Shown piece after piece: positions 53,811 through 62,252 of a stretch of 64,000 nucleotides of DNA (the stretch's first letter is position 1; the number at the start of each line of letters is the position of its first letter). The notes beneath the pieces were generated by a model. That model was not told the DNA's origin and did no database searches. It saw nothing but the letters and a program-made list of their open reading frames with translations. Origin of the DNA: MED-G16 sp964467915 (lineage in GTDB: Bacteria > Bacteroidota > Bacteroidia > Cytophagales > MED-G16); assembly GCA_964467915.1 (NCBI GenBank), contig CAYXSW010000001.1, positions 124,001 to 188,000 of the forward strand, read 5' to 3'. Made by a program: the position numbers and the translations under genes.

Positions 53811-55744
53811 ACTAAAACTAAATCAATTGTTCTTTTTTCTATATCAGTGCCAACTACTTTTACCATGATAACCTGTCCTAACCTAAAGATTTTTTTATTA
53901 TTTCTTCCAATAATTCTAATTTTTTCATTATCAAACTCATATCTATCATCTTTCATGCTTGATATCTTTATTAAACCCTCACAGTGGTTTTCAATTATTT
54001 CACCGTATACGCCCCACTCAGTAATCCCAGAGATAACTGCCTGAAATTTTTTGCCAATAAAATTAGACATATACTCTGCTTGTTTATATTTTATTGATTC
54101 TCGTTCTGCTTTTGTTGCATTGATTTCCATTTTTGAGCTGTGCTTGCACATTATATCATAATATCTTTTGTCTTTTGGCTTGCTTCCGTTTGTATAGTCA
54201 CTTACAAGTCGATGGACCATAATATCTGGAAACCTTCTAATTGGTGATGTGAAATGTGTGTAATGTCTAAAAGACAAACCAAAGTGTTTTTCTTTATTTG
54301 TAGAATATTTTGCTTTAGACATAGACCTTATTGCAAATTTTTCTATAGACGACTCTTCAGGTTTTCCTTTGATATCTTTCATTAGGTTATTTAATGAGAT
54401 TGCTAAATTATTTTCATTAGAGTTTATGGAGTAGCCGTATTGTTTGATGTAATTTTTTAATTCACTTATTTTTTGTTGTTCAGGATCTTCATGAATTCTG
54501 TAAACAAATGGATAACTTTTATTGTGTTTTTTTTCATGATTAATAATAAGTTCTGCTACAATTTTATTTGCCAGAAGCATGTACTCTTCTACTAATTTAT
54601 GTGTGTCTTTTCTATTTTTTTTATAGACACCAACAGGTTTTTTTCCTTCATCTAGTTTGAATTTAACTTCGTTACTCCTAAAGTTAAACGACCCAGATTC
54701 AAATCTTTTTTTTCTAACATTTTTAGCTATTTCATTTAGATTTTTTAGTTCTTCATGATAGAGGTCGCCAGTGTTATCAATTGATTTTTGAGCTTCTTCG
54801 TAAGTAAATCTTTTTTTGGAGTGGATAACTGTCTTCCCAACCCAAGAGTTAATAATTTTAAATTTTTCATCCATCTTAATTAATACAGAAAAAGTCAACC
54901 TATCCACATTAGGTTTTAGAGAACATAAATTATTTGATAATTTTTCGGGCAACATTGGAATAGTCCTATCAACTAAGTATACTGATGTAGCTCTTTTCTC
55001 GGCTTCATTGTTTATTTCTGTTCTACTATTAAAAAAATGTGAAACATCAGCTATATGAATTCCAATATTATAACAACCGTTTTCTTTTTCAATTGAGAGC
55101 GCATCATCAAAGTCCTTTGCGTCATCAGGGTCTATTGTAAATGAGTCAAGGTGTCTTAAGTCTTTTCTTTTATTAATTTCTTTTTCATGTATTTTATCGT
55201 TTAGACCCTCAGCTTCTTCCATTATATTATTAGGAAATTTTAATGGTAAATTGAAGTCATAGATTATTGAACTTATTTCTGTTTCATTCTCCCCAATATT
55301 ACCAATACATTTAATTATTTGCGCTTCTGGTTTTTTATTTGAATTTCCCCAATCTATTACTTTAGCAATGTATTTTTTATTTTTTGAAAATTTTTCATTC
55401 CTCTTTTTTCTTACAAAAAAATCTATAAATATTTTTTTATTTTTTGGAATAAAAAATGCGAAGTCTTTGCTGTCTTCAATTGTACCTATAAATTCACTGG
55501 AGTTTCTTTCTATAATTTTTATAACTTCTCCCTCTAAACTTTTTCTAGATAAGTTATTAGATATTTTTAACTCTACTTTATCTCCATGAATAGCTCCTTT
55601 CATGAATCTATTCCTTACTCTAATATCCTCAGAAAATTCATCAGTGGTTACGAATGCATACTTTCTGTTAACATGATCAACAATACCTCTTAATGTATTG
55701 GAGCTAGGTTTTTTGCCCTTCTTTTTTCTTTTTTTAAATTTCAT
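53807..55744 (-). CDS. rnr: Ribonuclease R
   Basis: A processive 3'-to-5' exoribonuclease that degrades structured RNA. I use the ATG at 55744 (645 residues); a TTG seven codons upstream lies inside lipB. It starts with a very basic stretch (KFKKRKKKGKK), then cold-shock domains. The RNB catalytic domain has DSFTIDPDDAKDFDDALSI (about 204-222) and HYTHFTSPIRRFPDIMVHRL. A C-terminal S1 domain (about 565-640) closes the protein. It lacks the long charged tail common in the family, so it is shorter than usual. Confidence 0.95.
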   Translation of the reverse strand: MKFKKRKKKGKKPSSNTLRGIVDHVNRKYAFVTTDEFSEDIRVRNRFMKGAIHGDKVELKISNNLSRKSLEGEVIKIIERNSSEFIGTIEDSKDFAFFIPKNKKIFIDFFVRKKRNEKFSKNKKYIAKVIDWGNSNKKPEAQIIKCIGNIGENETEISSIIYDFNLPLKFPNNIMEEAEGLNDKIHEKEINKRKDLRHLDSFTIDPDDAKDFDDALSIEKENGCYNIGIHIADVSHFFNSRTEINNEAEKRATSVYLVDRTIPMLPEKLSNNLCSLKPNVDRLTFSVLIKMDEKFKIINSWVGKTVIHSKKRFTYEEAQKSIDNTGDLYHEELKNLNEIAKNVRKKRFESGSFNFRSNEVKFKLDEGKKPVGVYKKNRKDTHKLVEEYMLLANKIVAELIINHEKKHNKSYPFVYRIHEDPEQQKISELKNYIKQYGYSINSNENNLAISLNNLMKDIKGKPEESSIEKFAIRSMSKAKYSTNKEKHFGLSFRHYTHFTSPIRRFPDIMVHRLVSDYTNGSKPKDKRYYDIMCKHSSKMEINATKAERESIKYKQAEYMSNFIGKKFQAVISGITEWGVYGEIIENHCEGLIKISSMKDDRYEFDNEKIRIIGRNNKKIFRLGQVIMVKVVGTDIEKRTIDLVLV

Positions 55745-55745
55745 T

Positions 55746-56453
55746 TTATATGATTTTAAACTCAAAGACTTCTGAAAGGTTTTTAATTAAAATTTTCTCT
55801 ACTTTATTTAAAGAAATTTTATAATCTATTTCCTTATCTATAGATGTCACGTCTTTACCTTGTATTCCACAAGGGATTATGTTTTTAAAATATTTTAAGT
55901 CAGTGTTAACATTTAAAGCAAGACCATGCATTGTTACCCACCTACTAGTCTTAACACCCATGGCACATACTTTTTTTGGAGAGGCACCTTCTTTATATAC
56001 CCATACTCCTGTTAAACCATCGACTCTACCAGAATCAATATTTAATTCATTTAATGTTAAAATAACAGATTCTTCTAGTAACCTTAAGTACTTATGGATA
56101 TCAGTAAAAAAATTTTCTAAGTCTAAGATAGGATAAATTACTATTTGTCCTGGGCCATGGTAAGTTATGTCGCCCCCTCTATTTATTTTATAAAAACTTA
56201 GATTCTTTTTTTTGATAAAGTTTTTATCTATTAGAAGATTTTCTTCATCACCACTTCTTCCCAAAGTATAAACATGAGGATGTGAACAAGTTAGGAGATA
56301 ATTTTCTGTTTGATTTATTTTTTTATTTTTTCGATTATTTATTTTAGTATCAATAATTGTTTTAAAAATTTTTTCTTGTTGATCCCAAGCTTCTTGATAG
56401 TCGATATGACCAAGTTGAATTACTTTAACTTCTTTGTTTATTAAATTGTTCAA
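55746..56453 (-). CDS. lipB: Octanoyl-[acyl-carrier-protein]:protein octanoyltransferase
   Basis: LipB moves the octanoyl chain from ACP to lipoyl domains, the first step of lipoate synthesis. The protein has 235 residues. Motifs are NRGGDITYHGPGQIVIYPIL (about 91-110), KKVCAMGVKTSRW with likely catalytic K161, and IIPCGIQGKDVTSI with catalytic C195. The start is TTG at 56453; no in-frame ATG exists upstream. lipA is not in the window. Confidence 0.93.
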   Translation of the reverse strand: MNNLINKEVKVIQLGHIDYQEAWDQQEKIFKTIIDTKINNRKNKKINQTENYLLTCSHPHVYTLGRSGDEENLLIDKNFIKKKNLSFYKINRGGDITYHGPGQIVIYPILDLENFFTDIHKYLRLLEESVILTLNELNIDSGRVDGLTGVWVYKEGASPKKVCAMGVKTSRWVTMHGLALNVNTDLKYFKNIIPCGIQGKDVTSIDKEIDYKISLNKVEKILIKNLSEVFEFKII

Positions 56454-56475
56454 GATTATGAGAGCTTTTAGAGGC

Positions 56476-57285
56476 CTATTTTTTTAAGAATAAATTTCTA
56501 TCATAAATCAATTTACCACTTATATTCCATTCCTTACTAATAAATGATTCACTAAAATTAAAAGGAGATTCTTCGTATTTTATTTCCCTTTTTTTCTTTC
56601 CAGAATTATAATATTCAGTCCAAATTCCTATTGGTTTACTAAATTTATATTCACCTTTTGCTGCAACAGTCCCGTTTTCATAAAAGGCATAGTACATCCC
56701 ATTTTTTTCGCCATATTTAATTTGAATTATATCTCTTAAATTTTTTTTGTCTCTATCCCAAAATGACCTGATAGACTCATAATACCATCCAAGAGAAAAA
56801 ATTTCTTTGTCTTGTAAAATATCAGAACTATTTAGACGTACCCATCTGTTTTGTTTTAGTCCGTAATAAAAAAAACCTTCTTCTATAATTTGTTCTCCTA
56901 ACCTTTTTTTGTAGGGACCATGCATCATAACCGCATCCTCAACAATTTCTTTTGACCTTATAATTTTCTTTTTCTTTTTATCATAAAAATATATTTCTTG
57001 AGCATATTCGTTTTTTATTTCAGGTTGTTTTATGTAGTGAAAATTTTCATAAATCAAATTTCTTCCACTTGACGATCTGATAAATCCTTTTTTAGTTTTT
57101 ATGCCAAAAAACACATTTCTCTTTTTTTTCTTTTTTTTGTCTATCATTAAAGTATCTTCCTCCTCTAGAAATAAAAGGTCAGCTGAAGATATTGTATCTA
57201 CATTTAATCTGAAGAGGTCTTGGGAAAATATATTTTGATTTGACAGTATAAATAATGATATAAAAACGTACAGAATCTTTCTCAT
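56476..57285 (-). CDS. Exported protein with MORN_2 (YwqK-like) repeats
   Basis: A 269-residue protein with a signal peptide (about 1-21, ending NIFSQ). It then has several MORN_2-type beta-hairpin repeats, best seen at KYGEKNGMYYAFYENGTVAAKGEY and SKPIGIWTEYYNSGKKKREIKY in the last third. Similar proteins are often annotated as YwqK-family antitoxins, but here there is no toxin gene and the protein is exported, so an antitoxin role is unlikely. Bacteroidota have many such periplasmic MORN proteins of unknown function. It lies between htpG and lipB in one operon. Confidence 0.75.
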   Translation of the reverse strand: MRKILYVFISLFILSNQNIFSQDLFRLNVDTISSADLLFLEEEDTLMIDKKKKKKRNVFFGIKTKKGFIRSSSGRNLIYENFHYIKQPEIKNEYAQEIYFYDKKKKKIIRSKEIVEDAVMMHGPYKKRLGEQIIEEGFFYYGLKQNRWVRLNSSDILQDKEIFSLGWYYESIRSFWDRDKKNLRDIIQIKYGEKNGMYYAFYENGTVAAKGEYKFSKPIGIWTEYYNSGKKKREIKYEESPFNFSESFISKEWNISGKLIYDRNLFLKK

Positions 57286-57314
57286 ATCTTCAAAACGAAT
57301 TTATATCAAAAAAA

Positions 57315-59210
57315 TTATTTAGATAAAATATCTAAACTTCTTTTAACAAAGCTTGTCAACTCAGAGCCAGTTAACATATTCTGAGATAAAAGAGCTAAAT
57401 CATAAAGTTGAGAAGCCATTTTTTCTTTTGTTTTAGAAGTTTTTGCTTTTAAAATTTTTTCTATGGTTTTATGATTTCCGTTAATACTAACGGCTATCAT
57501 TTCACCAGGACCTCCCATCATCATAGGATTTCCGCCACCACTTGTCTTGGCCATATCTTGCATCCGCCTAAAAAATTCTGGTAATGTTATGGTAACGGGG
57601 TTATCTTTTGGACTTAATGCCTCAACGGTTACAACAGTAGACTGATTATTGATAATTTTATCAAAGATTCCTTTCAGCTTTTCTTTATCCTCATCTGAGA
57701 TAACTGTTTCCTTTTTATCTCCCTTATCTATTAGTTTATCTAGTATATCTGAGTCAACTCTTTTGATCTGTACTTTATCTAGTTTTTGTTCTAGGTGATT
57801 TATATAATGGCTGTCAATAACATTATTAAAGACCACTACATCATAATTTCTACTTTTTGCGTCTTGAATAAATGAATCCTGCTTGTCTGTATCTGATGTA
57901 TATAAAATAATATGGTTTTTATCTTTATCCTTTTGTGTCTTGCCAATCTGTTTCTTGTATTCATCTACAGTTCTCATTTTTCCGTCAACACTTTCAAATA
58001 AAGCTAATGATTCTACTTTATCATAAAATTTTTCTTCAGATATCATGCCATACTTAACAAATAAGTTTATGTCTTTCCACTTATCTTCAAACTCTTTCCG
58101 ATCATCTTTGAACAACTCGTTAAGTTTGTCGGCAACTTTTTTTGTGATGTATGTATTTATCTTCTTTACATTGCCATCCGATTGAAGATAACTCCTTGAT
58201 ACATTTAATGGGATATCTGGTGAGTCAATAATACCGTGGAGAAGCATTAAAAACTCTGGAACTACATCTTTTACCTCATCAGTAATAAATACCTGTCTAG
58301 AGTATAGTTGTATTTTATTTTTTTGAACCTCAAAATCATTTTTAATTTTTGGGAAATATAAGATTCCGGTTAAGTTAAAAGGGTAGTCAACATTAAGGTG
58401 TATCCAGAATAAAGGTTCTTCGGAGAAAGGATAAAGTTCCTTATAAAATGCCTTATAATCATCATCATTAAGATCTTTCGGACTTTTATTCCAAATGGGA
58501 TTAGGGTTATTTACAATATTATCGACTTTAACTGTTTTATGTTTGGGCTTACCATCTTTGTCTTTGCCGTCTTCCACCGACTCATCTTTTTGACCAAATT
58601 TTATTTCCACTGGCAAGAACTTACAATATCTACCTAGTATTTCGTTAATTTTAGAATCTTCTAAAAAAGCTTTAGAGTCATCATTGATGTGGAGGACAAC
58701 TTCGGTTCCCCTTTCTTTTTTAGTGGAATCTTTTATCTCAAATTCTGTGTTTCCGTCACATTTCCAATACGCTGCTTTCTTGTTTTTTATATATGATTTA
58801 GATTTAATTTCTACGTAAGAGGAAACCATAAATGCTGAATAAAAACCTAATCCAAAATGACCAATAATCTGTTGAGAGTCTCCTTTTTCTTTATACTTCT
58901 CTACAAATTCAGTAGCTCCAGAGAAAGCGATTTGATTTATATATTTTTTGATTTCCTCTGCAGACATTCCAATCCCTTTATCGGAAATTGTAATTGTTTT
59001 TTTCTTTTTATCCACAGAGACTTCTATTGTTAGATCGCCAATTTCTTCTTTAAGTTCACCCATCTGAGATAGGCTTTTAATTTTTTGAGTTGCGTCTACG
59101 GCATTGGAGACTAACTCTCTTAAAAATATGTCTTGATCTGAGTATAAAAACTTCTTAATTATAGGAAATATGTTCTCAGTATTAATTGATATGTTACCTT
59201 TTTCTTTCAC
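57315..59210 (-). CDS. htpG: Molecular chaperone HtpG (Hsp90)
   Basis: A 631-residue dimeric ATP-dependent chaperone. The N-terminal ATPase domain shows KGNISINTENIFPIIKKFLYSDQDIFLRELVSNAVDA at the start, DKGIGMSAEEI and IGHFGLGFYSAFMV. The middle domain has YFPKIKNDFEVQKNKIQLYSRQVFITDE and LNVSRSYLQSDGNVKKI with the catalytic-loop arginine. A C-terminal dimerisation domain follows. The start is GTG and matches the usual family N-terminus. It follows the DUF4293 gene by 14 bases; I see no heat-shock-type promoter. Confidence 0.96.
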   Translation of the reverse strand: MKEKGNISINTENIFPIIKKFLYSDQDIFLRELVSNAVDATQKIKSLSQMGELKEEIGDLTIEVSVDKKKKTITISDKGIGMSAEEIKKYINQIAFSGATEFVEKYKEKGDSQQIIGHFGLGFYSAFMVSSYVEIKSKSYIKNKKAAYWKCDGNTEFEIKDSTKKERGTEVVLHINDDSKAFLEDSKINEILGRYCKFLPVEIKFGQKDESVEDGKDKDGKPKHKTVKVDNIVNNPNPIWNKSPKDLNDDDYKAFYKELYPFSEEPLFWIHLNVDYPFNLTGILYFPKIKNDFEVQKNKIQLYSRQVFITDEVKDVVPEFLMLLHGIIDSPDIPLNVSRSYLQSDGNVKKINTYITKKVADKLNELFKDDRKEFEDKWKDINLFVKYGMISEEKFYDKVESLALFESVDGKMRTVDEYKKQIGKTQKDKDKNHIILYTSDTDKQDSFIQDAKSRNYDVVVFNNVIDSHYINHLEQKLDKVQIKRVDSDILDKLIDKGDKKETVISDEDKEKLKGIFDKIINNQSTVVTVEALSPKDNPVTITLPEFFRRMQDMAKTSGGGNPMMMGGPGEMIAVSINGNHKTIEKILKAKTSKTKEKMASQLYDLALLSQNMLTGSELTSFVKRSLDILSK

Positions 59211-59224
59211 GTTTTTTATAATTT

Positions 59225-59707
59225 TTATCTAATTCTTTCTGATTCTCTAACTAATAATTCATCTTTTCTAATAAATCTGTTTGATAGAAAATTGAAAAAC
59301 ATCGCCAAAAATATTAAATAAAATGAAATAAGAAAACTGATTTTATCATTGATGTCTTGATATACATCAGAATAAAAAATTTGATATAAGAAAAAGAAAA
59401 CTACAAAAGAGGTCAACATTGAATTTATAGTCCCAATTTTAATCTGATTTAATCGGTTTTTATAACTAAATGTCGAATAGGCAGCTAGAAGACAAGACAA
59501 AATTAATATTCCGCTAATGTAAAAGTAGTCATATACGACCCCCTTCTCACCGTCATCTAATAATGCACTTGACACGTAACCTGTTACTATTATGTCAACA
59601 GATTCGGCATCTTTCATTTCTATCTTCTGCCAAACAGGGAAAAAAAAGGTTGATGTTATTGTTAGAATAAATAAGATAAGGAATATTGTTTGGATTCTCT
59701 GAATCAT
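59225..59707 (-). CDS. DUF4293 membrane protein
   Basis: A 160-residue protein with four predicted membrane helices (about 5-24, 60-79, 92-110 and 120-142). The opening MIQRIQTIFLILFILTITSTFFFPVW is characteristic of DUF4293, found across Bacteroidota, and the protein ends in a short basic tail. The function is unknown. It is divergent from truA (40 bases between starts); in many flavobacteria DUF4293 genes lie near rho and truA. It heads the run DUF4293-htpG-MORN-lipB-rnr-polyprenyl synthase. Confidence 0.85.
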   Translation of the reverse strand: MIQRIQTIFLILFILTITSTFFFPVWQKIEMKDAESVDIIVTGYVSSALLDDGEKGVVYDYFYISGILILSCLLAAYSTFSYKNRLNQIKIGTINSMLTSFVVFFFLYQIFYSDVYQDINDKISFLISFYLIFLAMFFNFLSNRFIRKDELLVRESERIR

Positions 59708-59747
59708 GAATGTATTTTGTACAAAGAAAAATAAAATGATTTAAAAA

Positions 59748-60488
59748 GTGAGATATTTTATTGATATATCATATTTTGGAAAAAATTATCATGGCTGGCA
59801 AATTCAAGAGAATGCAGTAACAATTCAAGAAGCAGTTGATAAATCTTTATCTACTATTTTAAAATCAGATATAAAAACATTGGGAAGTGGAAGAACAGAC
59901 ACAGGGGTTCATGCAATGTCTCAGATTGCTCATTTTGACTATAAGGATGATTTAGATGATAATTTTATTTACAAAATAAATTCTTTACTGCCTAATGATA
60001 TTTCTATTAACTCTGTCAATAGAGTTAAGGACACTGTAAGCGCAAGATTTGACGCTGTTTCTAGGGAATATATTTATAAGATACACACTAAAAAATCTCC
60101 ATTTCTGACCAATTATTCTTTCTACTATCCTAGAGAAATTGATCTGGACCTATTAAACAAAGCAGGTGGCATAATTAAAAATCAAAAAGACTTTCAAACA
60201 TTTTCAAAAGTAAAGACAGATGTTACTAATTATAATTGTAAATTATCTTATGCGGCTGTAGAACAAGAGAATAATTCTTATTTATTTAGGATAACCTCAA
60301 ATAGGTTTTTAAGAGGTATGGTTAGAGCTATTATGGGGACTCTTTTTGAAATCAACGAAAATAAAATTCAAATTGAAGCATTAGAAGGTATAATAATTAA
60401 AAAAGACAGAAAGCTAGCAGGGCCATCTGTTCCAGCTCATGGCCTATACCTTCAAAAAGTTTTATATGAAGAAGATGTTTACTTATGA
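59748..60488 (+). CDS. truA: tRNA pseudouridine(38-40) synthase TruA
   Basis: TruA converts uridines 38-40 in tRNA anticodon stems to pseudouridine. The protein has 246 residues. Conserved blocks are ISYFGKNYHGWQIQ near the start, LGSGRTDTGVHA with catalytic D51, and a SNRFLRGMVRAIMGTL segment late in the protein. The start codon is GTG, chosen from the family N-terminus. The stop overlaps the following ABC transporter start as ATGA, an arrangement seen in other flavobacteria. Confidence 0.95.
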   Translation: MRYFIDISYFGKNYHGWQIQENAVTIQEAVDKSLSTILKSDIKTLGSGRTDTGVHAMSQIAHFDYKDDLDDNFIYKINSLLPNDISINSVNRVKDTVSARFDAVSREYIYKIHTKKSPFLTNYSFYYPREIDLDLLNKAGGIIKNQKDFQTFSKVKTDVTNYNCKLSYAAVEQENNSYLFRITSNRFLRGMVRAIMGTLFEINENKIQIEALEGIIIKKDRKLAGPSVPAHGLYLQKVLYEEDVYL

Positions 60489-62248
60489 GTGATAATAATA
60501 TTAGTGGTAATTTATTCGATTTAAAAATCTTACAACGCCTTTTAATTTTCTGCAGGCCGTATATGAAAGTTTTTTATATACTTATACTATTAACTTTAAG
60601 TCTATCTGTCTTACAACCTATCAGGCCATATATTACTCAAATAATAATTGATGACTATGTCTCAGCAAACGATTTAATAGGTTTAAAAAAGATGATAGTC
60701 TTACTGTTTTCTTTATTGATACTTAACGCAGTTGTAATGTATTTCCACACATACCTCTCTGGGTGGTTGGGTCAAAATATAATTAAGGATATTAGGATAA
60801 AGTTATTTTCTCATATTCAAAATTTTAGACTTAAGTTTTTTGACAAAACACCAATTGGAAGGATTGTAACTAGAAATGTATCGGATATTGAGACTATTGC
60901 AGATATTTTTGGTCAAGGCATCGCTGCTATAATTGGAGACATCTTACAACTTGTTGGAATTGTCTTTCTTATGTTTTACATAAATTGGAAATTGACCCTG
61001 ATAAGTCTTGCGACTTTGCCATTTCTTTTCCTAACAACTTATATATTCAAGGAAAAGGTTAAAATTTCTTTTAATGACGTCAGGAATGCTGTCGCAAACC
61101 TTAATTCTTTTGTTCAAGAACATATTGTTGGAATGAGTATTGTCCAAATTTTTGGGAATGAAGATAAAGAATACAAAAAATTTAAAGACATTAACAATAC
61201 TCACCTAAGCGCAAACCTTAAGGCAGTCTTATACTATTCTGTTTACTTCCCTGTCATGGAATTATTTACATCTATAGGTCTTGGGTTACTTATATGGTTT
61301 GGATCAAATCAGCTTTTCACAGGGGAAGTTACTTTAGGGGTTTTAATTGCATTTATTATGTATCTCCAATTGTTTTTTAGACCAATAAGAGCTATAGCAG
61401 ATCGTTTCAACACACTGCAAATGGGGGTAGTCAGCTCAAAAAGGATATTCGATCTCTTAGATAAATCGGAACGCATAAAGTCAAATGAGAGGATAAAAGA
61501 TATTGATATTAATGGTGGGGTTGAGTTTAAAAATTTATGGTTTGCCTATAATGATGATGAATACGTCTTAAAAAACATATCATTTAAAATTAGAAAAGGA
61601 GAATCCGTTGGGTTTGTGGGTAGCACGGGGTCTGGTAAAACTTCAATAATTAATTTAATAAATAGATTTTATGATTTTCAAAAGGGAAGCATCCTAGTTG
61701 ATAATAAAAAAATTGAGGACTATAATATTTTATCTTTAAGAAATAACCTTGGATTAGTCTCACAAGATGTTTTCTTGTTTTCAGATACTATTCTTAATAA
61801 CATAACTCTTTACAATGATAATATATCAGAGGAACAAGTTTGGTCAGCAATTAAAAAGGTAGGAGCTGAAAAATTTATTAATAAGTTGCCAAATAAATTA
61901 TTGTTTGATGTTAAGGAGAGGGGAGTTTCATTATCAGTAGGTCAAAGACAGTTGATTTCTTGTATTAGAATTATGCTTTATGATCCAAAAATAATATTAT
62001 TAGATGAAGCCACTTCATCAGTTGATTCTGAATCTGAGGCAATGATACAAAGGGCTATTTCTGAGATTTTAAAAAATCGAACTTCAATAGTTGTAGCTCA
62101 TAGGCTTTCTACTATAAAAGAGGTAGATAAAATTATAGTTATTGAATCTGGGGAGATTAAAGAAATGGGCAGACATGATGAATTATTGAAAATTAACGGT
62201 TATTACAAAAAACTATATGAGATGCAGTACCGAAATATTGTAAGCTGA
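60485..62248 (+). CDS. ABC exporter half-transporter with consensus Walker B, MdlB-like
   Basis: A 587-residue half-transporter with six membrane helices (about 25-310) and an ATPase domain. Walker A is GSTGSGKT (about 379-386), the Q-loop SQDVF, the signature LSVGQ (the second G of LSGGQ is absent), Walker B LLDEATSSVD with catalytic E508, and the H-loop VAHRLS. A standard Glu in Walker B combined with a weakened signature is the pattern of one partner in heterodimeric exporters such as MdlB. The complementary subunit is probably encoded by the convergent gene four bases away. The substrate is unknown: lipid, drug or peptide. Confidence 0.93.
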   Translation: MSDNNISGNLFDLKILQRLLIFCRPYMKVFYILILLTLSLSVLQPIRPYITQIIIDDYVSANDLIGLKKMIVLLFSLLILNAVVMYFHTYLSGWLGQNIIKDIRIKLFSHIQNFRLKFFDKTPIGRIVTRNVSDIETIADIFGQGIAAIIGDILQLVGIVFLMFYINWKLTLISLATLPFLFLTTYIFKEKVKISFNDVRNAVANLNSFVQEHIVGMSIVQIFGNEDKEYKKFKDINNTHLSANLKAVLYYSVYFPVMELFTSIGLGLLIWFGSNQLFTGEVTLGVLIAFIMYLQLFFRPIRAIADRFNTLQMGVVSSKRIFDLLDKSERIKSNERIKDIDINGGVEFKNLWFAYNDDEYVLKNISFKIRKGESVGFVGSTGSGKTSIINLINRFYDFQKGSILVDNKKIEDYNILSLRNNLGLVSQDVFLFSDTILNNITLYNDNISEEQVWSAIKKVGAEKFINKLPNKLLFDVKERGVSLSVGQRQLISCIRIMLYDPKIILLDEATSSVDSESEAMIQRAISEILKNRTSIVVAHRLSTIKEVDKIIVIESGEIKEMGRHDELLKINGYYKKLYEMQYRNIVS

Positions 62249-62252
62249 CATA

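Noticed and set aside
56476..57285. Toxin-antitoxin system antitoxin (YwqK label)
   Set aside because: The protein has a signal peptide and no toxin partner; MORN_2 repeats alone do not show antitoxin function.
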